From NCBI GenBank assembly GCA_900312665.1, contig ONZQ02000017.1:186001-250000 (forward strand): a DNA stretch of 64,000 bases, written 5' to 3'. This document shows positions 34,467 through 44,910 of the stretch, one piece after another. The stretch's first letter is position 1; each line of letters starts with the position of its first letter. The notes under the pieces were generated by a model. That model was not told the origin of the DNA and did not search any database. It saw only the letters and a list, made by a program, of their open reading frames with translations. This stretch comes from Cephalotrichum gorgonifer (lineage: Eukaryota > Ascomycota > Sordariomycetes > Microascales > Microascaceae). Both the position numbers and the translations under genes were made by a program.

Positions 34467-35508
34467 CTATGTGACAAATGTTGATTGGTGGAGTTTCAAC
34501 ATATGTGACTTCAGTTCATCCTCAAATCTAGCCGATGCAACTTCGACGTCAGTGGCAGTTCCTTTAAGCATGTCCTTGTTGACGCTCGCATCAACGAAGG
34601 CGGCGAAGTGTAGGCGTGCCCGCCGCTCTAATTCTCTTCCCTGCCGTTGGACTTCTGTTTGATTCATGAATGGAAGGGTCGAGTAGTAATCCAAGTCCTT
34701 CGTTTCGGTCCCGTCATAAATGGTGGGTTCGCTCAGCAACCGGCATTCCTTGTCATTGAGGTATTTCTCGTACGGTATGAGGACGTCCTGAAATCCATAC
34801 TGGCAGCCCGTTGTGTCAATAACCCATTTCTCGTCTGAGAATCGTTGTTTCACCCTTAGGACTGTGTGCGGACAATCGCGAGCGTCCATGCCAGGAACGA
34901 GCTGGGTTCGAATGCGAGGCTTCCCGATAGAGACATCTATAGACTCGATAATCGAGGCTACACCTAGTCCTCATTAGTTCTGACACCTGATAGTCTCGTA
35001 TATTTTCCTTACTTAGAAGCAGCTTCTGGGTTAGCCTACACAGCAGCCACGTGGCTGTTGTGCACTGATTGTTCAAAAGAGCAGCCTCTCTGTGCTCAGA
35101 ATTTGCGGTGAGATGACTTGGGAAACGATACCGCCTGGCTACATCCATTGGCGTTTGATAGAGGTGCAGGATTCCATCTTGAAACTCGATCTTTGCCAGG
35201 TCCACGTCGAATTCAGCTTCGCGGTATATCACTACAGCAGCCTTGAGTATATTGGCGACTTGGAGCATTTTTTTCCTTTGCCGCATGGTCTGACAGTGGG
35301 TCTTGTGAACTTTCCAGTGCGCTCCCTGGCAGCCACTACCGCAGTAGACCACACTGGTAGAATCTCCAGGACGGTACTCCGGCGCGTCCATGCAGCCAAC
35401 ACACCGGCGCGTAGCTTCTGTCCCACAACGTGCACATTTCATGAGACTCGATCGTACCATCTCGATAAGGGAGGCGTGAAGGTGTATAGTTTCTGACGAG
35501 CCCGACAA
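34467..35508 (-). CDS. MYND zinc-finger protein, frame interrupted
   Basis: The MYND finger at residues ~25-72 reads CARCGTEATRRCVGC, then VYCGSGCQGAHWKVHKTHC, with all metal ligands in place. A 250-aa helical domain follows (LQVANILKAAVVIYREAEFD and LLNNQCTTATWLLCRLTQKL). The C-terminal part, PRIRTQLVPGMDARDCPHTV then KWVIDTTGCQYGFQDVLIPY, is typical of fungal MYND proteins but lies in a different frame. The shift occurs near 34968: SELMR in the first frame is followed, one base later, by LGVASIIESIDVSIGKPRIR in the other, with no room for an intron. So one extra base, real or a sequencing error, splits the gene. If real it is a recent pseudogene. Function: protein-protein interaction domain; no catalytic SET domain is visible. 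Confidence 0.75.
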
Positions 35509-36932
35509 GTCAAGTAGATGAGGCGGGGCGTCGATAGATACTCTTAGAATATATGAGAGCGTTGGGCATTAAGAACGGCGGCCTGACCGGGCTGAGTGCT
35601 ACGCATCGACGTCGCACAGAGGGTTACACAACAACCCAGTGTCCCGTGGGTCGCAGAAAGTCCACTCGAGACCGGCTCGGCGCCCAACGAACGCCCCACT
35701 GCCGGAGGCCCACGCCGCGTCCGATGTCCCCTAGCCCACGCGCTTCCCAGCCTCCACCGACGTGCCGCAGATGACGGATTCAGCCGCCGTCCTGCCCTCG
35801 GTACAGTCTTCCGCAGTCCTTATAAATCTCGGTGCAACATTTAACCCGGCTTATAGAGTGCTTGGACGATATTACTTCAAGTGCATGCCATTCCCCGACA
35901 GTTCTCGGTTCGCGCTGTGAAACCCTTTAGCCAATAAGCCTGTACAAAGATGGAGCCTCAACAGATCGGATTTATCATCAGAACCAGTATCCCTCCTAAA
36001 TTTGTAAGTCGATAGATGTACCCCTCCTTAGTATTGGTCAACTACCCTGCCGTACCATGCTCTCTTACAGGCTCAAATTTGAACTACTACCTATGCGAGC
36101 TAGTGGGGTTTTACCTTACCTGTAGGTGATAGGTCCCCATGATGCTTGTCTGAACTTGATGCTCTTCTTACGTTCCATTAGATAGTAACAAGACTCACCA
36201 AATTACCATAAACGTACTTCAGTCCACAAAAGATTCACTACCGGAAAGGGCGTATCTATATGCTAAATAGTTTACAAATGCCCTACACTGCCAAGCTCGA
36301 ACCATGGACACACCTATTAATTTGTAGAGAGACTGATTGGTGGTGGATATACAACAGCACAGCGAGTAGTTTAATGATAGTACCCTGAGATGGTAGCAAG
36401 ATGTAAATGAAGTTGAGAATGGATATAGGAATGAAGAGGTTGGATTAGAGTATACGAACATTTTCCCCGCTTCAGCTACATCTGGGGATATCCCCTGCGT
36501 ACGTGGGCCTATGGCGAGGCGAGACTTGGCGGGCCGAAAGGGAGGAGAAGGGGGTGGCTTAAGCAGCTCGAGGGAAAGGGGGGATGTAACTGTGCATTCG
36601 TCATTACGCCCTTCCGCGATGTATCTCGTCCACTCGCCATTGCGCCCATTTACGATTTATTTTGTTGACGTATTTTGTTGAGGGTTGACACGGGATAAAT
36701 CGTGTAAGGGCGTAATGACGATGGAGCTTATAAATCGAACATCTCAACGCAATATTACCGCATGCCAGGGTCTACCTGTCAGTGCAAGCATATTTGTATC
36801 TGAAGAAGGATCTATAAGACGTCCGTCTCCTGGTGTGTCTAGCCCGATCTCTAACCCAGCTACAAACTCAGTCATCTCCATTACCACACATCTACTGTAG
36901 CTTCCATACCCGCATACCAGCCTCCTGACAAT
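35509..36932. other. gene-free stretch, 1.4 kb, with inverted motif copies
   Basis: No supportable gene. The right half contains three copies of a ~13-bp motif (36598, 36639 and inverted at 36709), close upstream of the GST. Confidence 0.5.
36598..36721. repeat. 15-bp perfect inverted repeat with extra direct copy
   Basis: cgtcattacgccctt at 36598 and its exact reverse complement aagggcgtaatgacg near 36707 flank about 95 bp. A related direct copy, cgccattgcgccc, begins near 36639 and is followed by a stretch (ttacgatttat) that is also mirrored (ataaatcgtg) at the right arm. It lies ~210 bp upstream of the GST start. Confidence 0.75.
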
Positions 36933-37625
36933 ATGGCACCTTCAACGCCCCCAACTCTATACCGCGCCAACGGCACCTGCGCGACCGTCCCGTACAGCAT
37001 CCTCGCCCACTTCGGCATCCCCTTTAACGACGTGCTCCTGCGCCCCAGCTCGGACAACATGTCCACCGGCAGCTTCTACGTAGCCGCAGACGGCAGCCTG
37101 TCGCACGAGGACTACCTGGCCATCAACCCCAGCGGCTACGTCCCCGCCCTCGTCATTCCAGAGGGCGAGGGCACCACATCCGTGACCGAAATGCCCGCGG
37201 TCCTAACCTACATCGCCTCCCTGGTTCCGAACCTCAACCTCCTCGGCGCGACCCCGCTCGACAAGGTCAAGGTCGCCGAGTGGACCGCCTGGCTGCAGGT
37301 GACGGTGCACAGCTACGGATACGTCGCCTATTTACGCGAAGGCCGCTTTGTCGAGGATCCGGCCGCGTTCGGGGGCATCAAGAGTCGGTCTGTTGATGTG
37401 CTCAAGAAGGCTTTCGCCAGGATCGAGGAGAGGCTGGCCGGGCGGGAGTTCGCGGTTGGGGACGCCCTGACTGTTGTCGACTTCAATCTGTATCCCTACT
37501 GGCGATGGGCTCCGTTCAGCGTGGAGGCTTACCCGAACTTTGCGAAGCATATGAGGAAGATTGAGAAACTGGATGGGATCCGGAAGGCGCTGGATGTTGA
37601 GGGGAACAAGCTGTACTTTGATTAG
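36933..37625 (+). CDS. glutathione S-transferase family protein
   Basis: An intronless 230-aa protein of normal GST length. The thioredoxin-like N-terminal domain opens with TLYRANGTCATVPYSILAHFGIPF. A Thr-Cys in the loop at the usual catalytic Ser/Cys position is followed by YLAINPSGYVPALV (the cis-Pro segment) and TSVTEMPAVLTYIASL, where Thr-Glu takes the place of the glutathione-binding E-S pair. The C-terminal helical domain has KVKVAEWTAWLQVTVHSYGY, LAGREFAVGDALTVVDFNLY (the N-capping box with conserved Asp) and YPNFAKHMRKIEKL. Cytosolic detoxification or reductive transfer is the family role; the missing Ser after Glu makes conventional glutathione binding a little uncertain. Confidence 0.9.
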   Translation: MAPSTPPTLYRANGTCATVPYSILAHFGIPFNDVLLRPSSDNMSTGSFYVAADGSLSHEDYLAINPSGYVPALVIPEGEGTTSVTEMPAVLTYIASLVPNLNLLGATPLDKVKVAEWTAWLQVTVHSYGYVAYLREGRFVEDPAAFGGIKSRSVDVLKKAFARIEERLAGREFAVGDALTVVDFNLYPYWRWAPFSVEAYPNFAKHMRKIEKLDGIRKALDVEGNKLYFD

Positions 37626-38205
37626 TGTATCATCATTATTAATCATACATCTACGGTTGGAATCAATTTGGAATTGTCTCATCTAGTCCGCTCCGTGTAA
37701 TCCCCGGCCCATACCTCTTGCCAGCGGAATCTTAGTAGGGGTTGTCACCGGTAGTCCGCTTCTGGGATCACAGGGTAGTATCGGAAATGCGGCATGAAAT
37801 AAATAGCTTCAGCTAGGATTGCGCTATGCCTTGCATGCTTCTAGTGCATGCTGTTGCTAAGAAGGGTAAGAGGGATGTCCGCTGAGAGTAGCCCGAAGGG
37901 TCCGGGTAGTCCATGCCAAATGTTACCTCGCACATCCGGAGTACTCCCTCTGCTTACTTGCATATCCGGAGTACTCCGATTATAAATCTGTACAGCTCGT
38001 TAATACCAAAACCAAGCTCCACAACTATTTTGTAAGCGTCGGCGAGAAGACGTAGGATATAATACCGACTCTGCTCCCAGGCAAGGATATAAAAGAAGAG
38101 AGCATACAGGACCGAAAATACACGCTATTATCAATAAAATCCTTTCTCGAAAATACACACCATTATCGATAGAATCTTCTCTCGACATCAATACGATCGT
38201 GAACC
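37626..38205. promoter_or_regulatory. upstream region of the GFA gene with short repeats
   Basis: 580 bp. The sequence atccggagtactcc occurs twice (near 37934 and 37964), each with the palindrome ggagtactcc, and a 35-bp tandem duplication follows at 38114-38183 just before the start codon. Confidence 0.55.
38114..38183. repeat. 35-bp tandem duplication
   Basis: Two adjacent 35-nt copies (38114-38148 and 38149-38183), both beginning gaaaatacac and ending ttctc with a few differences, immediately upstream of the GFA-family ATG; probably in the 5' leader. Confidence 0.85.
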
Positions 38206-38799
38206 ATGTCTGTCTCGACCTCTGATAAGACCAAGCCCTACTTCCCTCTAGCGGGAATCGCCAAGGATGGATACTCGAACGAGACGGAAGCGACGGCGAC
38301 ATGCTACTGCGGCGCCATCCAGCTTGCATTCGTGAATCCCAACCCACCCTAGTTCCCGTCCCCACTGCGTTCCGCCCCAGAATAGCCACTAACGACCCGA
38401 TAGCCCGTAAGCGGCCCGGGCCTCGCCGGGAGCTTTATCTGTCACTGCACCGACTGCCGCAAGATCACGGCGTCCATGTTCGCCTCCAACTTCGTCATCC
38501 TCGACACCCACCTGAAGCACCTCCGCGGCAGGGAGAACCTGACGGCTTACGGCCAGTCGGCCACCATCGGCAGCGGGGAGAACATGACCAACTACTTCTG
38601 CTCTACATGCGGCTCGCTCATGTACCGCGTGGGCACCAAGTTCCCCGGGGCCAGTATCTTGAGGATCGGGACGGTGGACGACTTTAACCTGGCGGAGACG
38701 GCGCTGAAGCCGAGGGTGGAGCAGTATATCCAGGATCGGGTTGCGTGGCTGGGTTGCGCAGAGGGGGTAAAGCAGGTCGAAGGGATGGCAAGGCTTTAG
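38206..38799 (+). CDS. GFA/CENP-V family zinc protein
   Basis: Two exons (38206-38331, 38404-38799) with a 72-nt intron give 173 aa, the usual length. The metal-binding motifs of the glutathione-dependent formaldehyde-activating (GFA) family are present in order: ATCYCGAIQLAF, spliced to SFICHCTDCRKITASMFASN, and YFCSTCGSLMYR, i.e. the CxC, CxxC-type and CSTCG zinc ligands. The C-terminus has FNLAETALKPRVEQYIQDRV. Members bind structural and catalytic zinc; the formaldehyde-glutathione reaction is known for Gfa, but most fungal copies are of unknown substrate. It follows the GST on the same strand by 580 bp, so two glutathione-linked families adjoin, which may be chance. Confidence 0.88.
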
Positions 38800-40220
38800 G
38801 GTGAACGACAGAGTGTAGCTAGGGTGTCATTATATTACCGTATGTGAAAAGAAAACCACCTTCCTCTTAATCCCACCGTCCCGCCAACAGGTGTTAGTCA
38901 ATAGAACAAATATCCAATCCCTCCATGGATTTTACCCAGGACCACACCCGTTCCATGAATTATACTAAGGACTACCTGCCTACCGTCGCAGGCAACCTCG
39001 GCTGTATTCTGACATCCGTCCCGCCACCGAGCATCCCCGCCTACGTCCCGTCTCTTGAGTTCAGGAGGACCGACTCTTGTAACGAATGCACCCACGTCGT
39101 TCCGGTGGTACATAGTTATCGCCCGGCCGCCGGCGACACCCGGCATCGAACATACCCATCCGCCGCTATCGGAACAGCACACATGGGAAATAGTTTATTC
39201 ATTTACTGCTTTCCTCGGCTATCCGCGTCAAACATCCTCGGAGACATAAACATTAGGCACGTGATAATGTCACACAGACAGAATACTGTCTAATTGAACA
39301 CCAACCCTCCGTCTACGGTCGATATCGACGCGACCATGTAGTCCCTAATGTTTCCGGTGGCCGATATTTTCACCCGTCAGCACGTGTGGGATTGTCATTT
39401 TATCCACATGATAGTTTAGATCGTGATCCAAGGGTTCCAAAAGTGGCAGATTTGTTCTTCTGGAAATGGCAGCCTCGGATCACGCCGAGCCGAGACATGG
39501 GGCTGGGACCGACATTCCCGGAACTGCAGTGCTTGGTAGGAGCAGCCTCTATTGTCGGTTTATGGCTCCGTTTTTAACGAAATATGGACCGTAAACTCTT
39601 AAACCCCTTGGGGAGGCATGCAAGAAATAACTCTATCCCTCTTAACCTCTTAAGAGGAAAGTGATACCCTTTAAATAGTATATTAGTCGATTTACCCCTC
39701 CTTTGTACATTAGACCTGTAGTTATATGGAGGCTGCGATACTAAGTTCTCCCGCAATCCTGGCATTCTTACCATATAGCCTTATTCCTTCATATCTCATA
39801 GTATACTATACTATCTAATCCCTCTTGCTCTCTTTTCTTTTCATCCTAAGAAGAATTTACTGCAATAGACTCCACTAAAGAGGTTTCAGCAACATTGGAT
39901 ACAGAGCAATCGACTGTTCGGGAGGTGCCGCCTCTAAGGGCCGCATGACACTAGGGTGTCACCGCGTATCTTTTCCGCCTCATCCGTCAGTGTGATGAGC
40001 AAGAGCGGGTTTCGCCCTGCGATCGCGGCCCAGCGTATCTAATTATAGCCATCATAGGCGCGTGGTACCATCGAATGGAGAATCCAGAAGAGGACTCACT
40101 AACACGGCGATCTCACTATACAACTTTTCTTTTCTATGCTCCTTGCCCAAATGTCATCGAACTCACATATCCCCGTGGCTCTTCCGTTCAAGCCCCTATT
40201 CAGTTATGGCTCGCCAAGCT
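38800..40220. other. gene-free stretch, 1.4 kb
   Basis: AT-rich in its right half, with a 12-bp perfect palindrome cctcttaagagg near 39646. No supportable gene; the frame 38925-39293 lacks motifs. Confidence 0.45.
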
Positions 40221-40920
40221 TCAACACTTCTCCCACTCTAATGTTATCCCTTGATTATAGTAGTCGTCTTCATCCTTGCCAGATAACCTGAGCGTCCCAT
40301 AGCTGTCGGGATTCTTCGACAGCAGCTGCAGCCTGACAGCAAACTTGATACGTGACCAAGTGGTTCCGCAATTCGACAATACACTCTCATCAGGAGAAAA
40401 GGAGAGTTTGTTAGAAAATTCTTGCCCTGCGACCCATTCATTACCCTCGATCTGCGTAGTGGCTATAGCTGCCTCGCTCTCAATTAGATTCGGGTAAGTA
40501 TCTGCAAAGAGCCGGGCCTTAATGCCATCATCTAAGGTGGCAAAGCCCTCGAGAGTTGTCTCCGTCACACGGAATTGGGTGTTTCTCGGGTGGGTGACGT
40601 AGATGTCAAGCGCGCAGTTCACTTGGTTGTCCATGCGGCTGATTCCCGGTCCAATAGAGGCGTTGAATGTGGCAAGCTGAAACGTGATGCCCTAGTTCTC
40701 AGAATCTTAGCATGGCCTTTGTACCAGGTAGGAAGAGAGAGATGCATACCGTTCTATCCCTAGAAAACACCGGCTGTAGTAGTTCTATGTTGTCTGCGTG
40801 TCGACAGCCGTTACCACTCAAAGATGCGTTCGCAATTTTTATCCGACTAGGACATGGTATTGCGGCTAGGGCCATACTGGTGAGATTGAAAAGAAGGGCT
40901 AGGTAAGGAAACAAGAACAT
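40221..40920 (-). CDS. secreted DUF4360 protein
   Basis: Two exons (40920-40750 and 40691-40221) with a 58-nt intron give 213 aa. The signal peptide MFLFPYLALLFNLTSMALA is followed by IANASLSGNGCRHADNIEL. After splicing, DRT|GITFQLATFNASIGPG and NCALDIYVTHPRNTQFRVTE give the DUF4360 pattern: a first Cys, a beta-rich middle, IGPG, and an N-C-x-L-x-I/L strand. The C-terminal half has CGTTWSRIKFAVRLQLLSKN and ends TLEWEKC. Four to five Cys suggest disulfides and an extracellular beta-sandwich. Function is unknown for the family, which occurs in fungi and actinobacteria. The distinctive intron splice restores the family motif, which supports the model. Confidence 0.85.
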
Positions 40921-42204
40921 CTTGATAAAGTTTGAGATTCGAGATAATGTTGGAGTGCGTGGATTGAAGTTAGGTTGGGGACGATGGAGAAGCTAAGAGT
41001 GGGAGCTGGTCAGTGAAATAGTCTCCCAGAATAAGCATCGGCAGAGTCACCTAAAGGTTCCAACTGACTACTCACAGGCGGGAAGCGAAGTAATAAACAG
41101 GGTTAAATCCTTTTCCTGTAGGCTACCAAGAAAGGTTGGAGTCCAATATAAGTTTCTGTCTACGGCTAAACGAAAGGAACTTGTACGGGCATTCATAATA
41201 TAGCATAAAGGTCGCTCTATAAGATAAGCCCTAACGATTCTTTTTATAGAAACATCAAAGACAGCCATAGACCGTACGATTGTTTCCCCTATAACCTGGC
41301 GTCGAGGCCTGGCTGGATTTGGAAGCTGTCCTAGGGAAGAACTCTTCGATACTTGATAGCACTACCTATTAAAACATTTTAGATAAGGGGTAAATTTAAT
41401 GTTTGCCCTCACTTTAGGCGGACAAGCTCTCCGGGACCTTTTCGTGAAGGATTCTGGCAGCAGAGAAGGTAGATGAGGCCACACGGAACAGCCACGGCAC
41501 TGCTAAGGTCCTCATCGGTGCCCTGGCAGGAAAGGTAGGAAAGGGCCATCGAAGACGTAGTGCGTCGCCGGGACTCGAGATTTTCGATGATCGTAATCAA
41601 TGGAATCGTCGCTGCTAAGGGTCTAGTTGGAGGCGCCTCAAAAGAGACGTCGTTTCGTGTGGGGTATCGTGGGTGGTGTCGTTATATAACTACCAGGATA
41701 AGAACGATACGTGGACCGCAGACGATTTTTATTCCTAAATTGGATAATATAAGAAAAAACGGAAGCGAGGGGAGAACGATTAAAGTGAATCCCGTTTGCT
41801 GCCGTGAATCCCGGATACGCGGGAGGCGTAACGGAAAGAGGTAGGGACGGCGGGGCCGGCTGGGGACGGAAAATGATCACGATCCAAAGACTCACGTATC
41901 TACGTATCAACGAAAACGACTAGCGAGATATTCCGGGTCTGACGTATTAAATTTGCCCCTTGTCCTAGAACACCCGAAGATCCACCCGGTATTTCGGGTC
42001 AGGTGTGATGTTAGTCATCGCCACTTCGGTGTACCTTAGACGACCGATGTAGCGAGATTGGTCATGAATCGCCGCTAACACCGTTAGCCTCGGAGTCTTC
42101 AAAGATGCCGCCGACCATCATGAGATGTTTATTTATACATCCACCCGCACATGCACACGGGTGAAAGACGGTGATTTCCCTTTCCCATAGCTTATGCATG
42201 TACG
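40921..42204. other. gene-free stretch, 1.3 kb
   Basis: Separates the divergent DUF4360 and NDH-2 genes. Frames inside (41068-41268, 41560-41844 and antisense) have no motif. I see no repeats of note. Confidence 0.45.
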
Positions 42205-43857
42205 ATGAGGTCTTCCGCCCTTTGCGCAGCTTCATGTCGGCGCGGGCCGCTCCTATTATACCCACTCTCATCATCCTCATCACTTACACTCCAAAAGCCT
42301 CATATACGGACAGCCCCGGTTGCTCCGGGCGCAAAACATCGAGGCATCCGACACCTCTCCTCAGTTCCCGAACCAGATGACAGGCAGCGCGTCCTCATCC
42401 TCGGCTCCGGCTGGGGAGGCTACACCCTCTCCCGCCACCTCTCCCCCGCAGCCTTCAACCCCCTCGTCATCTCCCCCCGCTCCTACTTCGTCTTCACCCC
42501 ACTCCTAACCGACGCCGCTAGCGGCTCCCTCGACTTCTCGCACATAGTCGAGCCGGTCCGGGACCCCGGCCAGCACGTCGACTTCCTACAGGCCGCGGCG
42601 CGATCTGTGGACTTCGCGAAGAAGACGCTGCTGTGTGAGTCCACGGTGGTCAGGAGCGGCGTCACGACCACCGAGCCGCGGGACGGGGATGAAAAAGTCC
42701 CGGACGTCGCGCCTCGCCCGTGGGAGCGGGGGAAGACGTTTGAGGTGCCGTACGATAAGCTGGTCATCGCCGTAGGGGCAGTGAGCAGGACCTTCGACAC
42801 TCCCGGCGTCCGGGAGAATGCCATGTTCTTCCGGGATATAGGTGATGCGAGGAGGGTGCGGCGGCGGGTTAGGGAGTGCTTCGAGCTGGCGGCACAAGAA
42901 ACGGCTGAGACAAAACTTCAGAGGTCCCTTCTGCACTTCGCCATCATCGGCGCGGGCGCCACGGGCTGTGAGCTTGCAGCCTCCCTGAGCGACTTTATCA
43001 ACAAGGACCTCATAAAGCTGTATCCTTCCCTGAAGGGGATCCCCCGCATAACGCTTTACGACATATCGCCCACCGTATTACCCATGTTCGACGAGAGCCT
43101 GGCGCATTATGCCATGGAGACGATGAAGACGGAGGGCATCACGATCAAGACCTCCCATCATGTCGAGAGCCTGCGCTGGGGCTGCCCCGGCACCGATCCT
43201 CCCCACCCCATGGATCCCAAGGGCTGTCTCACTCTAAAGACAAAGGAGGAGGGCGAGGAAGGTGTCGGGATATGCGTGTGGGCGACTGGGAACGAGATGA
43301 ACCCACTCATCAGAAAGGGCATGGGACACGTCGCCGACTTCCCGAGCAACTCCGCGGTCCCGAAGGACGACAGAGTCACACTTTCCGCCTCAGATCTGCA
43401 GAAATCGACATGGAGTGTGAAGAAGTCAGAAAAGACGGGAGCTCTGCTGGTAGACGACCACTTCCACGTCCAGCTAATAAACAACGAGGGCAAATCAGCC
43501 GTCCTCCAGGACGTCTTCGCCATCGGCGACAACGCAACCCCCGAGTCCGGAGCCCTCCCCGCCACGGCGCAGGTGACCTACCAAGAAGCGAAATGGCTCG
43601 CGAAACACCTCAACAGAAACAATCTCCAGCAGACCCCGGCCTTCTCGTTTAAGAACCTGGGAGTGATGGCGTACATAGGCGACTCAAAGGCCCTGGTGGA
43701 GGCCCCGCAGGGGCGTGCTAAGCTCACGGGCCGCACGGCGTGGCTGGTTTGGAAGTCGGCGTACATGACTATGTCGATGAGCTGGAGGAATAAGCTGCGG
43801 GTGGGGTTCAGGTGGTTCCTGAACTGGGCGTTCGGGCGGGACATTTCGCGGTATTAG
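42205..43857 (+). CDS. type II (alternative) NADH:ubiquinone oxidoreductase, mitochondrial
   Basis: An intronless 550-aa non-proton-pumping dehydrogenase (NDE/NDI type). Residues 1-50 are Arg/Ser-rich with few acids, consistent with a mitochondrial presequence. The FAD-binding site is VLILGSGWGGYTLSRHL (GSGWGG at 67-72), then SYFVFTPLLTDAASGSLDF, the family signature. The second, NADH-binding fold is FAIIGAGATGCELAASLSDF (GAGATG at 249-254). The flavin C-terminal motif is DVFAIGDNATPE, and the tail WRNKLRVGFRWFLNWAFGRDISR matches the membrane-anchoring end of fungal NDH-2. No EF-hand insertion is seen. It passes electrons from NADH to ubiquinone at the inner membrane, on the outer (NDE) or matrix (NDI) face, which sequence alone does not decide. 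Convergent with the NmrA-like gene, 114 bp between stops. Confidence 0.94.
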   Translation: MRSSALCAASCRRGPLLLYPLSSSSSLTLQKPHIRTAPVAPGAKHRGIRHLSSVPEPDDRQRVLILGSGWGGYTLSRHLSPAAFNPLVISPRSYFVFTPLLTDAASGSLDFSHIVEPVRDPGQHVDFLQAAARSVDFAKKTLLCESTVVRSGVTTTEPRDGDEKVPDVAPRPWERGKTFEVPYDKLVIAVGAVSRTFDTPGVRENAMFFRDIGDARRVRRRVRECFELAAQETAETKLQRSLLHFAIIGAGATGCELAASLSDFINKDLIKLYPSLKGIPRITLYDISPTVLPMFDESLAHYAMETMKTEGITIKTSHHVESLRWGCPGTDPPHPMDPKGCLTLKTKEEGEEGVGICVWATGNEMNPLIRKGMGHVADFPSNSAVPKDDRVTLSASDLQKSTWSVKKSEKTGALLVDDHFHVQLINNEGKSAVLQDVFAIGDNATPESGALPATAQVTYQEAKWLAKHLNRNNLQQTPAFSFKNLGVMAYIGDSKALVEAPQGRAKLTGRTAWLVWKSAYMTMSMSWRNKLRVGFRWFLNWAFGRDISRY

Positions 43858-43971
43858 CTCCCGTATAGCCAATGTTAAATGGGATATGTAAGAGGGAGGG
43901 GTGTGTGTATGAATCTCCATGTTTTAATAATGCTATAATGCCAATACCATATGACGGGGAGCTCATAAACT

Positions 43972-44910
43972 CTACTCATCATTGGATACTTTGGCGTACG
44001 TCTCAATAAGTCCCGCCTTCTCCCTCTCCGCAAATTTTTCAAATGACCCCAGAGGAACCCCCCACGACCGCACACGCTCGATATCAGCCGGGGCAGGCGT
44101 ATCCCTCATCATAATCTGAATCTGGATGAACAAATCCCCAGCCTCCTTCCTCTCCTGCACCTCCGCATCCGGCAGGAACCTCGCGCTCAGCTTCTTCCCG
44201 GTAACGCCGGCCACCATACCAATCGCCTTCTCAAGCGGCACTACCTCCGAGAAAATATCCACCTTCTGCCCACCGAACCTCTCCCGATCCGTCAGGGCCG
44301 CGGCCCCAAATGCCCCAATATCCTCCGTGTCCACGAACTCGATCCCCACCCCCTCCCGGAACGCAGTGTCGAAGACCCCCGTCGTCGCCAGACCGCCGAA
44401 CCACACCGACCGCCGACCGATGAAGTCGTCCATGAACTTCGCGGGCCGCAGGATGGTATACGACTCGAACCCGGCGGAGACGACAGCCCCGACGGCCGCG
44501 GCCTTGACCTCCATGAACTGCGCCACCAGCCCGTCCGGATCCAGGCCCGCGGGCGGGGGCGCCGCCTCGTCTATGCCGAACGCGCTCGCGTACACGACGT
44601 GCTCGACGCCCGCCTCCTTGGCGGCCGCGAGGACAGTTTTGACCTGCTGAAGCTCGTGGTGCCGATCATTCATGTCTGGCATGAAGTTGAGGAAGGCTGA
44701 CTTGGCTCCCTGGAGGGCTCTTTTCAGGGCGTCTTCGTCTTCATAGGCGCCGGGAAAGGTTGTCACACCAATGTTTTCAAGATTCTTGGCCTTAGGGGAG
44801 GACGGGTCTCGGACCAGAGCGTGGACGGGGACGCCGGCTTGCCGGAGGTGGCGGGCGATGGCGCCGCCTTGGGTTCCGGTGGCGCCGCAGACGAAGACGG
44901 CGTTGGGCAT
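43972..44910 (-). CDS. NmrA-like NAD(P)-binding protein
   Basis: An intact 312-aa atypical SDR of the NmrA/HSCARG group. The N-terminal dinucleotide motif is FVCGATGTQGGAIARHL (GATGTQGG), followed by the LVRDPSSPKAKNL strand whose Arg suggests NADP sensing, then LNFMPDMNDRHHELQQVKTV and VEHVVYASAFG, where the classical active-site Tyr is not in the YxxxK form. The C-terminal half has SYTILRPAKFMDDFIG and GIEFVDTEDIGAFGAAAL, typical of redox-sensing or regulatory members. The start at 44910 (MPNAVFV) is preferred; an in-frame ATG at 44937 adds nine residues of no family match. It is head-to-head with the Zn2Cys6 factor at 45871, mirroring the SDR/regulator pair at 22-25 kb. Confidence 0.92.
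   Translation of the reverse strand: MPNAVFVCGATGTQGGAIARHLRQAGVPVHALVRDPSSPKAKNLENIGVTTFPGAYEDEDALKRALQGAKSAFLNFMPDMNDRHHELQQVKTVLAAAKEAGVEHVVYASAFGIDEAAPPPAGLDPDGLVAQFMEVKAAAVGAVVSAGFESYTILRPAKFMDDFIGRRSVWFGGLATTGVFDTAFREGVGIEFVDTEDIGAFGAAALTDRERFGGQKVDIFSEVVPLEKAIGMVAGVTGKKLSARFLPDAEVQERKEAGDLFIQIQIMMRDTPAPADIERVRSWGVPLGSFEKFAEREKAGLIETYAKVSNDE

Noticed and set aside
36685..36900. 71-aa frame just upstream of the GST
   Set aside because: Lies within inverted motif copies and has no motif; the GST has its own good start.
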